Below, piece after piece: positions 27,453 through 35,684 of a stretch of 64,000 nucleotides of DNA. The DNA comes from Paucibacter sp. DJ2R-2 (lineage in GTDB: Bacteria > Pseudomonadota > Gammaproteobacteria > Burkholderiales > Burkholderiaceae_C): NCBI RefSeq assembly GCF_025717675.1, contig NZ_JAJIRT010000008.1:1-64000 (forward strand), in the 5' to 3' direction. The translations under genes were made by a program, and so were the position numbers. The notes beneath the pieces are model-generated. The model was not told where the DNA came from. It worked only from the letters and a program-made list of their open reading frames with translations, and searched no databases. The stretch's first letter is position 1. The number at the start of each line of letters is the position of its first letter.

Positions 27453-28355
27453 ATGCCCCAAGCGAAATCAGCGAACAAAGCCAGGCCGCTCGTGCTGCCT
27501 GCCGGCCTCGAACTGGAGGCCGGTTTCGCCCTGATCACGCGCCACTGCTTGCGCCAGATCCGCGCCAATGAGGCTGGCCTGAAGTTCAGCAGCGACCCCG
27601 AGTTTGTGCACCAGATCCGCGTCGGCTTGCGCCGTCTGCGTTCAGCCTTGAGTCTGTTCAAGCCCTGGATCCCGCTGCCGCAGGCTCTGGCCCATGATCT
27701 CCGCTGGTTGGGCCAGCGTTTGGGCGCGGTGCGCGATGCCGAGGTCCTGGCCCACACGACCTTGCCCGCCCTGGCGCTGGCCTGCGCCGGAGTCGAGGAC
27801 CTGGGCAAGCTGCAAGACGCCGCAGCGGGCCTGGCCCAAAAGCGGCGTCGCAAAGCCGTGCAGGCACTGGACTCGGATCGATACCAGCACCTGCTGGCCA
27901 ATCTGCAGCGCTGGCTCAAGCGGCGCGGCTGGCGGGCTGAATCGCCCAGGCCCGAGGAGCTGGGCATGCCGCTGGAGGCTGCGGCACAAACAATGCTGAC
28001 GCTGCGCAGCCAGAAGCTGAGCCAGCAGATCCAGAGCTTGCCGGACCCTGCCCGCGCAGAGGACTGGCACCGGCTACGCATTGCAGTCAAGAAGCTTCGT
28101 TATGCGCATGGGTTCTTCCAGTCCTTTGCTATTGCAAGAGCTGCCGGCCAGCCGACGCAGCTCAGCGCGCTGCAGGACTTGCTGGGCCAGTTCAACGATG
28201 CGGACGTGGGGCGCGAGCTGCTGCTGCATCTGGACCCGAAGCAAGGCCGGCCAGCCGCCTTTGCCAGCGGCGTCTTGTGGGCGCAGTCGCAGCAGCGCAT
28301 CCACATGGTCACGGCCTTGCTGCCGGCCTTCGTCACCGGCCCGCCCGCCCCCTGA
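27453..28355 (+). CDS. CHAD domain protein
   Basis: 300 aa, one CHAD domain from about residue 20 to 290. Conserved histidine/basic helices are present: FVHQIRVGLRRLRSALSLF, LRWLGQRLGAVRDAEVL, and DWHRLRIAVKKLRYAHGFF. CHAD domains bind polyphosphate and have been found on polymer granules. The usual CYTH partner is absent. It lies between the arginine-catabolism operon and the cyanophycin genes, divergent from the regulator; whether it belongs to that system is unknown. Confidence 0.92.
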   Translation: MPQAKSANKARPLVLPAGLELEAGFALITRHCLRQIRANEAGLKFSSDPEFVHQIRVGLRRLRSALSLFKPWIPLPQALAHDLRWLGQRLGAVRDAEVLAHTTLPALALACAGVEDLGKLQDAAAGLAQKRRRKAVQALDSDRYQHLLANLQRWLKRRGWRAESPRPEELGMPLEAAAQTMLTLRSQKLSQQIQSLPDPARAEDWHRLRIAVKKLRYAHGFFQSFAIARAAGQPTQLSALQDLLGQFNDADVGRELLLHLDPKQGRPAAFASGVLWAQSQQRIHMVTALLPAFVTGPPAP

Positions 28356-28384
28356 CGCCATGACAGGCAATCAAGCAGCCTGCT

Positions 28385-29827
28385 TCACTGCCATGACATG
28401 GAACTCGCCAAGGCCAGCAAGCCCAGGGCCAACACCAGATAAGCCAGCTGCAAAGGGATCATCCAGCGCGCCCATTTGGTCCACGGGATGCCGGCCAGGG
28501 CCAGCACGCCGACCGTGATGCCCGAGGTCGGGATGACCGGCGTGGTCAGCTCACCGAACTGAAAGGCCAGCACAGCGGTCTGGCGGCTCACGCCCACCAG
28601 ATCGGCCAGCGGCGCCATCACCGGCATGGTCAGGGCGGCCTGGCCGGTGCCGGAGTGGATGAAGAAGTTGATCACCGACTGGATCAAGAACATCTTCTGC
28701 GCCGAAAAGATGGGGCTGCTCGATTCCACCAGGGGCACCAGGCTGTGCAGCACGGTGTCGATGATGTGGCCGTCGCGCATCAGCACCACGGTGGCCTTGG
28801 CCAGGGCGATCACCAGGGCGGTGCTGACCAGGTCCTTGGCGCCTTGCATGAAGGCGGCGACGAAGTCTTCGGCAGACAGCCGCGCCACCAAGCCCACGGC
28901 CAGGGCCATCACCAGGAACAGGGCCGCGATCTCCTCGATGTACCAGCCAAAGCGCACCACGCCGACGATCATGGACAGCAAGGTCAGCACGAACAGGCCC
29001 AGCACCAATTTGTGGCGTGGCTGCAGGCCCTCGAACTGCTCGAAGCTGCTGAGGTCCAGATGGCGGCGGCGCTCCAGGTCTTGCTCGTAGCAGGGGCTCA
29101 AGCGCGGATCGCGCTGCACGCGGGCCGCGTACCACATCAAAAAGGCGATGGTCACCGTGGTGAAGATCAGCCAGCAGACCAGGCGGTAGCCCAGGCCCGA
29201 GAACATGGGCACACCGGCAATGTTCTGGGCCACACCGACATTGAAGGGGTTGAGAAAGGCCGTGGCAAAGCCGATCTGCGAGCCGACGAAGGGAATCGCC
29301 ACGCCGACGATGCTGTCGTACTTCAGCGCCAGGGCCAGGGGGATGAAGATCAGCACAAAGGGAATCGCCTCCTCGGCCATGCCGAAGGTGGCGCCGCCCA
29401 GGGAGAACAGGCCAACGAAGAGGGGGATCAGGCCGGCGCGCACCAGAGCCGAGTGCCGATGGGCGCGGGCCACGGACTTGATCATCGCGTCGATGGCCTC
29501 GCTGCGCTGAAGCACCGAGAACGCGCCGCCAACGATGAGCACAAAGCCAATGATCAGGGCCGCCTCAACGAAACCCTTGATCGGCGCCGTCATCAAGGCC
29601 ACCAGACCTTGCGGCTGGCTGGGGATGTGGCGGAAGGAATCGGCCACGATCACCTTTTTGCCATCAACCAGCTCCGTCTGGTACTGGCCGCCGGGCAGCA
29701 CCCAGGTGGCCAGGGCGATCAGGGCCAGCAGGGCGAACAGCAGGACAAAGGTGTTGGGAAACTTGAGAGGCTTGGCGGGGGTGGCGGTGGTGCTTGCGGG
29801 GTTCGCAGGGGTGATGGGCGTGGACAT
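28385..29827 (-). CDS. YfcC-family membrane carrier (Dcu/ArcD-like)
   Basis: 480 aa with about 12 hydrophobic segments. It opens with PKFPNTFVLLFAL-like sequence and LPGGQY, has repeated re-entrant motifs (GGATFGMAEEAIPFVLIF and FFIHSGTGQAALTMPVM), and ends in a hydrophobic span: the YfcC/C4-dicarboxylate-carrier-like layout. Relatives are proposed to move basic amino acids or small peptides. A GTG at 29839 overlapping the cphZ stop is an alternative start. It is the last gene behind the CphZ-like hydrolase, so import of arginine, aspartate or beta-Asp-Arg is a reasonable guess. Confidence 0.88.
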   Translation of the reverse strand: MSTPITPANPASTTATPAKPLKFPNTFVLLFALLALIALATWVLPGGQYQTELVDGKKVIVADSFRHIPSQPQGLVALMTAPIKGFVEAALIIGFVLIVGGAFSVLQRSEAIDAMIKSVARAHRHSALVRAGLIPLFVGLFSLGGATFGMAEEAIPFVLIFIPLALALKYDSIVGVAIPFVGSQIGFATAFLNPFNVGVAQNIAGVPMFSGLGYRLVCWLIFTTVTIAFLMWYAARVQRDPRLSPCYEQDLERRRHLDLSSFEQFEGLQPRHKLVLGLFVLTLLSMIVGVVRFGWYIEEIAALFLVMALAVGLVARLSAEDFVAAFMQGAKDLVSTALVIALAKATVVLMRDGHIIDTVLHSLVPLVESSSPIFSAQKMFLIQSVINFFIHSGTGQAALTMPVMAPLADLVGVSRQTAVLAFQFGELTTPVIPTSGITVGVLALAGIPWTKWARWMIPLQLAYLVLALGLLALASSMSWQ

Positions 29828-29835
29828 GGCCGGGC

Positions 29836-30957
29836 TCACATGGAAAGCAGCTTGCCGCTGCGGAAAGGAATGGCGCCTGCAATCTTGCAGACCCGCATGC
29901 CGGCGCTGGCATAACGCCGAGACACACGGGCAAACATCAGGCCCGCGGCGCGGGCACAGAGCAGGCTGCGCTGCTCGCTCAAAGGATTGATCAGCTCGGC
30001 CACGGCCTCGCCAGCGGCGACGCGATCACCGGGCGCCTTGAGGAAGACCAGCACACCAGCATGGGGCGCGACGATGGGCTCCACCGCCTCCAGCGCCGTG
30101 GCCGGGCAAGCCAGGCCCTCCAGCGCGGCAGGCGGGCGGTCCGTCACATCGCCGGTGTCGCGCAGGAACTCGATCAGGGCGGCGGCATCGGCCGCGGCCA
30201 GCTCGTGCGAAACCTCGGTCTCGCCGCGCAGCTCCACCGTGGCAGCCAGGCAGGCCAGGGGCACAGGCGTGGCCGGGCCGAAATGCTCGGCCAGCTCCCA
30301 CCAGTGCCGGGCCAGGGACTCATCGAAGGGGTCGTCCCCCGACTCGCGCGAGATCAGATAGGCCTGGGCGCCCAGGCGCGCAGCCAGTGGCGCCAGTGCC
30401 GAGGCCAGGGGCGTGCCGGTGTAGACATGGAGCACGGCCTGGTTGTCGCAATGCAGGTCCAGCACCACATCGGCGTCCAGGGCCAGGCTTTGCAGCAGGC
30501 GCTTGAGCGCCTCGGTCTCGGTGGCGGCGGGCCGCTCGGCCAGCAGGGCCTGGGCGGCCGCGCGCACCGTGCGCACATTGGCGGCAGCATCGGCACCCAG
30601 CTGACCCTGCAGGCGCGGCAGCAGCGCCGGGGTCAGGTGTTGATAGCCGCGGTTGAAATTGACGCCGGTGCTGAGGTCGAAGCGACCGAAGGACGTGCCC
30701 TGCAGCTCCTGGGCCAGACCGATGGGGTTGGCCAGAGGCAGCAGCACGATTTCGCCGGGCAGCTGGCCGGCCACCTCCAGCTCCAGCAATCGTTCTTTCA
30801 AATGCTGGGCCACCAACATGGGCGGCACCTCGTCGGCATGGAGCGAGGCCTGGATGTAGACCTTGCGGCCGCTGTGGCCCGCACCGAAGTGCAGGCTGTG
30901 CAGCTGGCGGGCGCTGCCGGCATGGGCCGGCGGTAGGGCGTGAACGTGGCGGCGCAT
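29836..30957 (-). CDS. cphZ: CphZ/AotO-like cyanophycin dipeptide hydrolase (M14-type)
   Basis: 373 aa of the succinylglutamate desuccinylase/aspartoacylase superfamily. Zinc ligands are visible: His40 and Glu43 in SLHADE, His169 in DLHC; the catalytic Glu lies in VELRGE (about 242). The blocks GRKVYIQASLHADE and LANPIGLAQELQG closely recall AotO of the Pseudomonas aot operon, now known as CphZ, which splits beta-Asp-Arg into Asp and Arg. No signal peptide, so it acts in the cytoplasm. Position between a secreted cyanophycinase and an arginine pathway supports this over succinylglutamate desuccinylation, but an AstE role cannot be fully excluded. Confidence 0.85.
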   Translation of the reverse strand: MRRHVHALPPAHAGSARQLHSLHFGAGHSGRKVYIQASLHADEVPPMLVAQHLKERLLELEVAGQLPGEIVLLPLANPIGLAQELQGTSFGRFDLSTGVNFNRGYQHLTPALLPRLQGQLGADAAANVRTVRAAAQALLAERPAATETEALKRLLQSLALDADVVLDLHCDNQAVLHVYTGTPLASALAPLAARLGAQAYLISRESGDDPFDESLARHWWELAEHFGPATPVPLACLAATVELRGETEVSHELAAADAAALIEFLRDTGDVTDRPPAALEGLACPATALEAVEPIVAPHAGVLVFLKAPGDRVAAGEAVAELINPLSEQRSLLCARAAGLMFARVSRRYASAGMRVCKIAGAIPFRSGKLLSM

Positions 30958-31092
30958 GATGGTGTGGATGAAGAAGAGAAAGAGCTGAAATGAAGTGGGC
31001 AGGCACAGCCCTGCCCGGCTCGGCTGGGCAGGAGCCCAAGGCCGAGTTCGAAAGACGGGACCGAAAATGCATGCGCCGATGGCGCGGGCGCA

Positions 31093-31233
31093 GAGGGTGA
31101 GAACTTTTGTAGCGAGCGGCCGTCAGACTAGGCGGGCGGAGCGCAGGAACCGGAACGTACTTTGTGTACGTGAGGATTCCGAGCATTCGGCCAACGACGT
31201 ATGGCGGCCGCGCAGTAAAAAGTTCTCTCCCTC
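31093..31233. repeat. 141-bp imperfect palindrome downstream of cyanophycinase 1
   Basis: Arms 31093-31160 and 31165-31233 pair over most of their length, centred on GTAC-tttgt-GTAC, with outer ends GAGGGTGAGAACTTTT and AAAAAGTTCTCTCCCTC. The palindrome ends a few bases past the stop codon of the first cyanophycinase gene and before cphZ, so in RNA it would form a long hairpin that could terminate or attenuate read-through. It has the look of an intergenic repeat family; only one copy is in this window. Confidence 0.75.
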
Positions 31234-31238
31234 TCAGT

Positions 31239-32570
31239 TCAAGGGATGGGGCTGATGGCCTTGTAGAAAGGTTGCTGCACCCGCACTGGCAGCACATCGA
31301 GGCGCAAATTCAGAACGGTGTAGTCCTCGCCGCCCATGGTGCCGGTGAACCAGGCCAGGCTGTCGGGGCCCTTGTAGAGGCGGAACTCAAAGCCCAGCTC
31401 GCTGTCGATCCCAGCGCTGGCTTGAGCGGCGGCCGAGCGCGGCCCAGCAAAAGCCAGGCCCAGCAAGTCCGGAAAGGGGCTGTCGATCAGCTGGGCCATG
31501 GCGTTGGCGATCGTGTTGTCGCCCAACATGTCCATCAGGAAAGGCTGCTGGGTGAAAAAGGGTTTGAAGTTCGGCGCGCGCGGGTCGATCTTGTGGCCGG
31601 CGCGCTTGGCGGCCGAGGGCGTGGTCTCGCCGCTGCCCAGGTGATGGCGGTCGCCGCGGTCGAGAAAACTCAGGCGCACGCCGCGGATGTTGAAGGCGGG
31701 CAGGCGCGCATCGCGGCTGGCCTCGCTCAAGTCCACCAGCAGCACGCCGCGCGCGCCGATCACCTCCAGCGCCTCGCCCTTGATCACCGCCGCGCTGTTC
31801 TCTTCCACGCCCAGGCCCAGGCGATAGCCCTCGGCCTGCATCAGGGGCAGAAGGCGGCCGATGCGGCCACGCTTGAGGAAGTGCTGGTCAATGAAGAGAT
31901 GGGGGCCGACGAAGCCCAGGCCGCGGTCCACCTCCTGGCCGCGGCGCAGCTGGCCTTTGAGCACCTTGAGCGAGTCCTGCGCGTCGCGGAACATGGTGCT
32001 GCTCATGATGGCCGCGCCGGCGCTGGTACCGGCCACCACACCGCCGCGCCGGTAGAGCGCCCAGATGGCATCGAGCATGGGCGTGGGCTGGCCGCCGGGC
32101 TGCAGGCTGTCGACGATCAACTCTTGCGCGCCGCCCGAGAAGAACACGCCTTGCGCCGCACTCACCTTGGCCAGCAAGGCCGGGTCTCGCACGGCAGCGG
32201 CCACATCGCTGCCGGCCAGGCGCGGCGCCACGGGGATGTGCTCGGCGCGTGCGCCCTGGCGCTGCAAGGCTTCGATGATTTGCCCGGCGCTGCGCTCGGG
32301 GTTGGCGGCGGCCGTGGCGAACACGGCGAAGCGCGCGCCGGGGCCGCCGGCCTCGTCGACGATGCGCTTCCAGACCGCGTCGTTGTCGTACTTCAGGGCG
32401 CCGCCGATGACGATGGCCGTGCCGCGCGGCGCGGTCTCGACTGAGGTCTGCGCTTGTGCATGGCTGGGCGTGGCGAAGAGGCCAGCGCTGGCCAAAAGCG
32501 AGGCCAGAAGAAAGCAACGGCGGCCTGGGGCGCGAGGGCCCAGTGCGATGGAGTGGCTTGGGGTTTGCAT
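31239..32570 (-). CDS. secreted cyanophycinase (peptidase S51), copy 1
   Basis: 443 aa. A signal peptide occupies about 1-40 (core FLLASLLASAGLF, cleavage near AHA-QA). The S51 domain follows: IVIGGALKYDN, FFSGGAQELIVDSL, and the nucleophile elbow VAGTSAGAAIMS with Ser183. Cyanophycinase cuts cyanophycin into beta-Asp-Arg dipeptides; the leader makes this an extracytoplasmic CphE/CphI-type enzyme for using external polymer. The C-terminal 100 residues are an added beta-rich region. It is divergent from TonB receptor 1 across 286 bases. Confidence 0.92.
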   Translation of the reverse strand: MQTPSHSIALGPRAPGRRCFLLASLLASAGLFATPSHAQAQTSVETAPRGTAIVIGGALKYDNDAVWKRIVDEAGGPGARFAVFATAAANPERSAGQIIEALQRQGARAEHIPVAPRLAGSDVAAAVRDPALLAKVSAAQGVFFSGGAQELIVDSLQPGGQPTPMLDAIWALYRRGGVVAGTSAGAAIMSSTMFRDAQDSLKVLKGQLRRGQEVDRGLGFVGPHLFIDQHFLKRGRIGRLLPLMQAEGYRLGLGVEENSAAVIKGEALEVIGARGVLLVDLSEASRDARLPAFNIRGVRLSFLDRGDRHHLGSGETTPSAAKRAGHKIDPRAPNFKPFFTQQPFLMDMLGDNTIANAMAQLIDSPFPDLLGLAFAGPRSAAAQASAGIDSELGFEFRLYKGPDSLAWFTGTMGGEDYTVLNLRLDVLPVRVQQPFYKAISPIP

Positions 32571-32702
32571 GGCGCCAGTCTGTCAGCGCGCGCGCTGCAA
32601 AACCAGCGGGTTGGCCCGCTGCAGAGCCTGCAAAGGACGCAAAGCGCAAGTGCGTGTCGCATCCATGCAAGCGCGTTTGCCCCCTGTTCATCGAGGTTTG
32701 CG

Positions 32703-32781
32703 CGCTTGCGACATGCATTTACACGCAAGCGACCGAGGCGCCAAAACCCCATAGGCAAGTCATGTGGGCCACTTCTAGAGT
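32703..32781 (+). promoter_or_regulatory. putative promoter/operator region of TonB receptor 1
   Basis: A perfect 8-bp inverted repeat CGCTTGCG / CGCAAGCG (32703-32710, 32724-32731) with 13-base spacing is followed by CCCCATAGGC (32747) and CTTCTAGAGT (32772). The second receptor gene has CCCCTATGGC and CTTCCTAGACT with exactly the same 29-base distance from CCCC to TAGA and the same GCGAC just upstream. TAGAGT may be a -10 box; no good -35 is seen, which fits an activator-dependent promoter. Operator assignment is inference. Confidence 0.5.
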
Positions 32782-32808
32782 CCGTTCGAACCCAGCCATC
32801 CCGGCGCA

Positions 32809-32838
32809 TTCACCTGTTCACCCATTCACCTGTTCACC
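32809..32838 (+). repeat. 8-bp tandem repeat (TTCACCNN)x4 in receptor 1 leader
   Basis: Four TTCACC units with an exact 8-base period lie 18 bases before the receptor 1 start codon. The same octamer, also four units per arm, makes an inverted repeat at 58.79-58.86 kb. In this position it would sit in the 5' untranslated region. Confidence 0.75.
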
Positions 32839-32856
32839 CCTCCCCAAGGCCCAGCC

Positions 32857-35604
32857 ATGATCAAACCCCGCAGCCCCCATCGATTTCAAACCCAGCGTCT
32901 GGCCCAAGCCGCGATGCTGCTGCTCGGCAGCCAGCTCTTGAGCACCGCCCAGGCCCAGGAAGCCAAACTGGAGCGCGTGGAAGTCACCGGCACCAGCATC
33001 AAGCGCCTGGAGGGCGAGACCGCCTTGCCGGTGCAGACCCTCAAGCGCAGCGACATCGACAAGACCGGCGCCACCACGGCGGCCGAGATCATGAAGTCCA
33101 TCAGCGGCAATACGGCCGGCCTGACAGACGGCGCCTCCATCACCGACAGCACCGGCGGCCAACGCGGCTTCAACGGCGCGAACCTGCGCGGCATCGGCGT
33201 CTCCAGCACCCTGGTGCTGCTGAACGGCCGACGCATGGCCAATTTCGCCTCGCCCGGCGACAACTCGGGCGTGGACCTGAACAACATCCCGGCCGGCGCC
33301 ATCGAGCGGGTGGAAATCCTCAAGGACGGCGCCTCGGCCATCTACGGCACCGACGCCATCGGCGGCGTCATCAACTTCATCACCCGCAAGGACTACCGCG
33401 GTGCTGATGTGAACGTCTACGCCTCGCGCACGCAAGAGGGTGGCGCCGAAAAGACCGCCGCCTCGCTGGGCGGTGGCTTTGGTGACCTGGCCAAGGACCG
33501 CTTCAATGTCTTCGGCGTGATCGACGCGCAAAAGCTCGGCGCCCTGCGCAGCAGCGAGCGCGACTTCCTGAAGGAGCGCCCGCTGGCCAGCACCCTGCCC
33601 TTCTACATGAGCAGCCGCACCTACCCCGGCAACATCCGCCTGGCCAGCCGGGCGGCCGCACGCAAGGTGCAGCTCGATGCGCTCAATGCCGCCGGCTTCA
33701 ACTTCAACGGCAAACCGCTGACCCAGCGCACCATCAACCTCTCGGCCCCGGCCTGCAATCCGCCGGCCACGGTCTACGCGCCCGACAACCTGTCCGAGGC
33801 CTGCAGCTTCGACTACATGCAGGACACCGAGCTCTACCCCGAATCCGAGAAGCTCGCTTTCCTGGGCCGCGGCGTCTTTCAGCTGAACGAGCAGCACCAG
33901 CTGTTTGCTGAACTGCTGAAGAGCAAGACCACGACGCAGTACGTGGCCAGCCCCAACCCGATCGAAATCACCGCGGTGCCGACCAGCGCCATCAACCCCT
34001 TCCTGAGCAAGCCCCTGCCCTTCGGCGGCAATGTGGACGTCCGCCAGCGCGTGACCGAAGCCGGCAACCGGACCAATGAAGTGACCAGCGATGCCGAGCG
34101 CCTGGTGGTTGGCGCCAGCGGCAGCCTGCCCCTGTTCGGCGGCTGGGACTATGACATCGCCCTGAACCGCGCCGTCAACCGTTCGACCGACGCGATCAAG
34201 GACGGCTACTTCCTCTACAACGAGTTCGTGGCCGGCGTGCGCACCGGCAAGATCAACCCCTTCGGCCCTTCGCCGCAGGCCGGCAAGGACTTGCTGAACA
34301 GCATCCGCGTGCAGGATGAATCGCGCCGCTCCAAGGGCACGACCACCACCCTGGACTTCAAACTGAGCGGTAGCCTGGCCCAGTTGGAAGGCGGCGATCT
34401 GGGCTTGGCCCTGGGCGCCGAGCTGCGCCGTGAGGTGACCGAGTTCACCCCCTCGGCCCTGCTGCTGACCAACAACATCCAGGGCGACCGCAGCTCGCGC
34501 GGTGACGCGCCGGTGGCCAGCAGCAACAGCCGCAAGGTGGGCGCCGTGTTCGCTGAGCTGAATGCACCGCTGAGCAAGGCGCTGGAGCTGCAAGCCGCAC
34601 TGCGCTATGACAAATACAGCGGCGTCGGTGACACCCTGAACCCCAAGCTCGGCGTGCGTTGGCAGCCGAGCAAGCAGCTGGTGCTGCGCGGCTCGGCCGG
34701 CACCGGCTTCCGGGCGCCCACCATCACCGAACTGACCCGCCCGACCTCATTTGGCAGCAGCTCGGCCTTCCTGACCGACCCCGGCTGCGTGGCCCAGGGC
34801 TTTGCCGTCGCCGACTGCACGGACCAATGGCGCGTCGAGCGCCGCAGCAACCCGAACCTCAAGCCCGAGAAGTCCAAACAGGCCTCCTTCGGCGTGGTCT
34901 TCGAGGCCAGCAAGGACGCCACCGCCAGCCTGGACTACTGGATGATCCGCAAGACCGATGTCATCAGCGACCTCTCGGAACAGGTGATCCTGGGCAACCT
35001 GCCCAAGTACGGCAAGGACTACGTCAAGCGTGACGAGTTCGGCGAGTTCATCGACACCATCCTGCTCAAGAAGGACAATCAGGGCGAGCTGCGCACCTCG
35101 GGCCTGGACTTGGAGATGACGCTTCGCCAGGCCACCGAAGGCTGGGGCCGCTTCACTGCCTCGCTGAGCGGCACCTATGTGCTCAAGTACGAGCGCCAGC
35201 CCGGCGCCGGCGAGCCCTTCATGAACAACGCCGGCCAGTTCCTGAGTGACCAGGTGATCCAGAAATGGCGCCACCGCCTGTCGGTGGACTGGGACCTGGG
35301 CCCTTACGGCCTGACCCTGGGCAACACCTATTACTCGGGCTACCGCGACCACAACACCGCCTTCAACCCCAACACCAGCCAACTGCTGCCGGCCCGCAGC
35401 GTGCAGGCCTACTCGCTGTGGGACCTGTCGGGCTCCTGGCGCATCAACAAGCAGCTCAAGCTGCGCGCCGGCATCCAGAACCTGCTGGACACGCAGCCGC
35501 CGTTCTCCAACCAGGGCTACTACTTCCTCGCCACCTATGACCCGACCTACACCGACCCGCGCGGCCGCAACTTCTACATGAGCCTGAACTACAGCTTCCG
35601 CTGA
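32857..35604 (+). CDS. TonB-dependent outer-membrane receptor 1
   Basis: 915 aa. Signal peptide about 1-33. The plug domain begins with LERVEVTGTSIKRLEGETALPVQ, has LLNGRRMANFASPGDNSGVDLNNIP, and DGASAIYGTDAIGGVINFIT; a C-terminal 22-strand barrel ends in an aromatic residue and Arg (SLNYSFR). No STN signalling domain, so not a sigma/anti-sigma receptor. Divergent from cyanophycinase 1 and paired in the same way as copy 2. It probably imports cyanophycin fragments or dipeptides across the outer membrane; the ligand is inferred from the neighbours only. Confidence 0.93.
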   Translation: MIKPRSPHRFQTQRLAQAAMLLLGSQLLSTAQAQEAKLERVEVTGTSIKRLEGETALPVQTLKRSDIDKTGATTAAEIMKSISGNTAGLTDGASITDSTGGQRGFNGANLRGIGVSSTLVLLNGRRMANFASPGDNSGVDLNNIPAGAIERVEILKDGASAIYGTDAIGGVINFITRKDYRGADVNVYASRTQEGGAEKTAASLGGGFGDLAKDRFNVFGVIDAQKLGALRSSERDFLKERPLASTLPFYMSSRTYPGNIRLASRAAARKVQLDALNAAGFNFNGKPLTQRTINLSAPACNPPATVYAPDNLSEACSFDYMQDTELYPESEKLAFLGRGVFQLNEQHQLFAELLKSKTTTQYVASPNPIEITAVPTSAINPFLSKPLPFGGNVDVRQRVTEAGNRTNEVTSDAERLVVGASGSLPLFGGWDYDIALNRAVNRSTDAIKDGYFLYNEFVAGVRTGKINPFGPSPQAGKDLLNSIRVQDESRRSKGTTTTLDFKLSGSLAQLEGGDLGLALGAELRREVTEFTPSALLLTNNIQGDRSSRGDAPVASSNSRKVGAVFAELNAPLSKALELQAALRYDKYSGVGDTLNPKLGVRWQPSKQLVLRGSAGTGFRAPTITELTRPTSFGSSSAFLTDPGCVAQGFAVADCTDQWRVERRSNPNLKPEKSKQASFGVVFEASKDATASLDYWMIRKTDVISDLSEQVILGNLPKYGKDYVKRDEFGEFIDTILLKKDNQGELRTSGLDLEMTLRQATEGWGRFTASLSGTYVLKYERQPGAGEPFMNNAGQFLSDQVIQKWRHRLSVDWDLGPYGLTLGNTYYSGYRDHNTAFNPNTSQLLPARSVQAYSLWDLSGSWRINKQLKLRAGIQNLLDTQPPFSNQGYYFLATYDPTYTDPRGRNFYMSLNYSFR

Positions 35605-35626
35605 AGCCGCCAGGCCCCAAAACAAA

Positions 35627-35663
35627 GGGCCGGGAGCATCACGCTCCCGGCCCCTTTTCTTTT
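35627..35663. terminator. intrinsic terminator between receptor 1 and cyanophycinase 2
   Basis: An 11-bp perfect stem GGGCCGGGAGC / GCTCCCGGCCC with a 5-base loop is followed by CTTTTCTTTT. It lies 22 bases after the receptor 1 stop and just before the convergent cyanophycinase 2 stop, so it ends receptor 1 transcription. Confidence 0.92.
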
Positions 35664-35684
35664 CATGCTCGCGGCTGGCCTGTT

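Noticed and set aside
32630-32665. Plus-strand GGACGCAAAGC before TonB receptor 1, also GEMM-like
   Set aside because: Only this short word matches; no tetraloop, CCTCCGGCC or GGTAGC elements follow.
32747-32781. Sigma-54 type promoter for the receptor genes
   Set aside because: The GG-N10-GC spacing of -24/-12 elements is not present in both copies.
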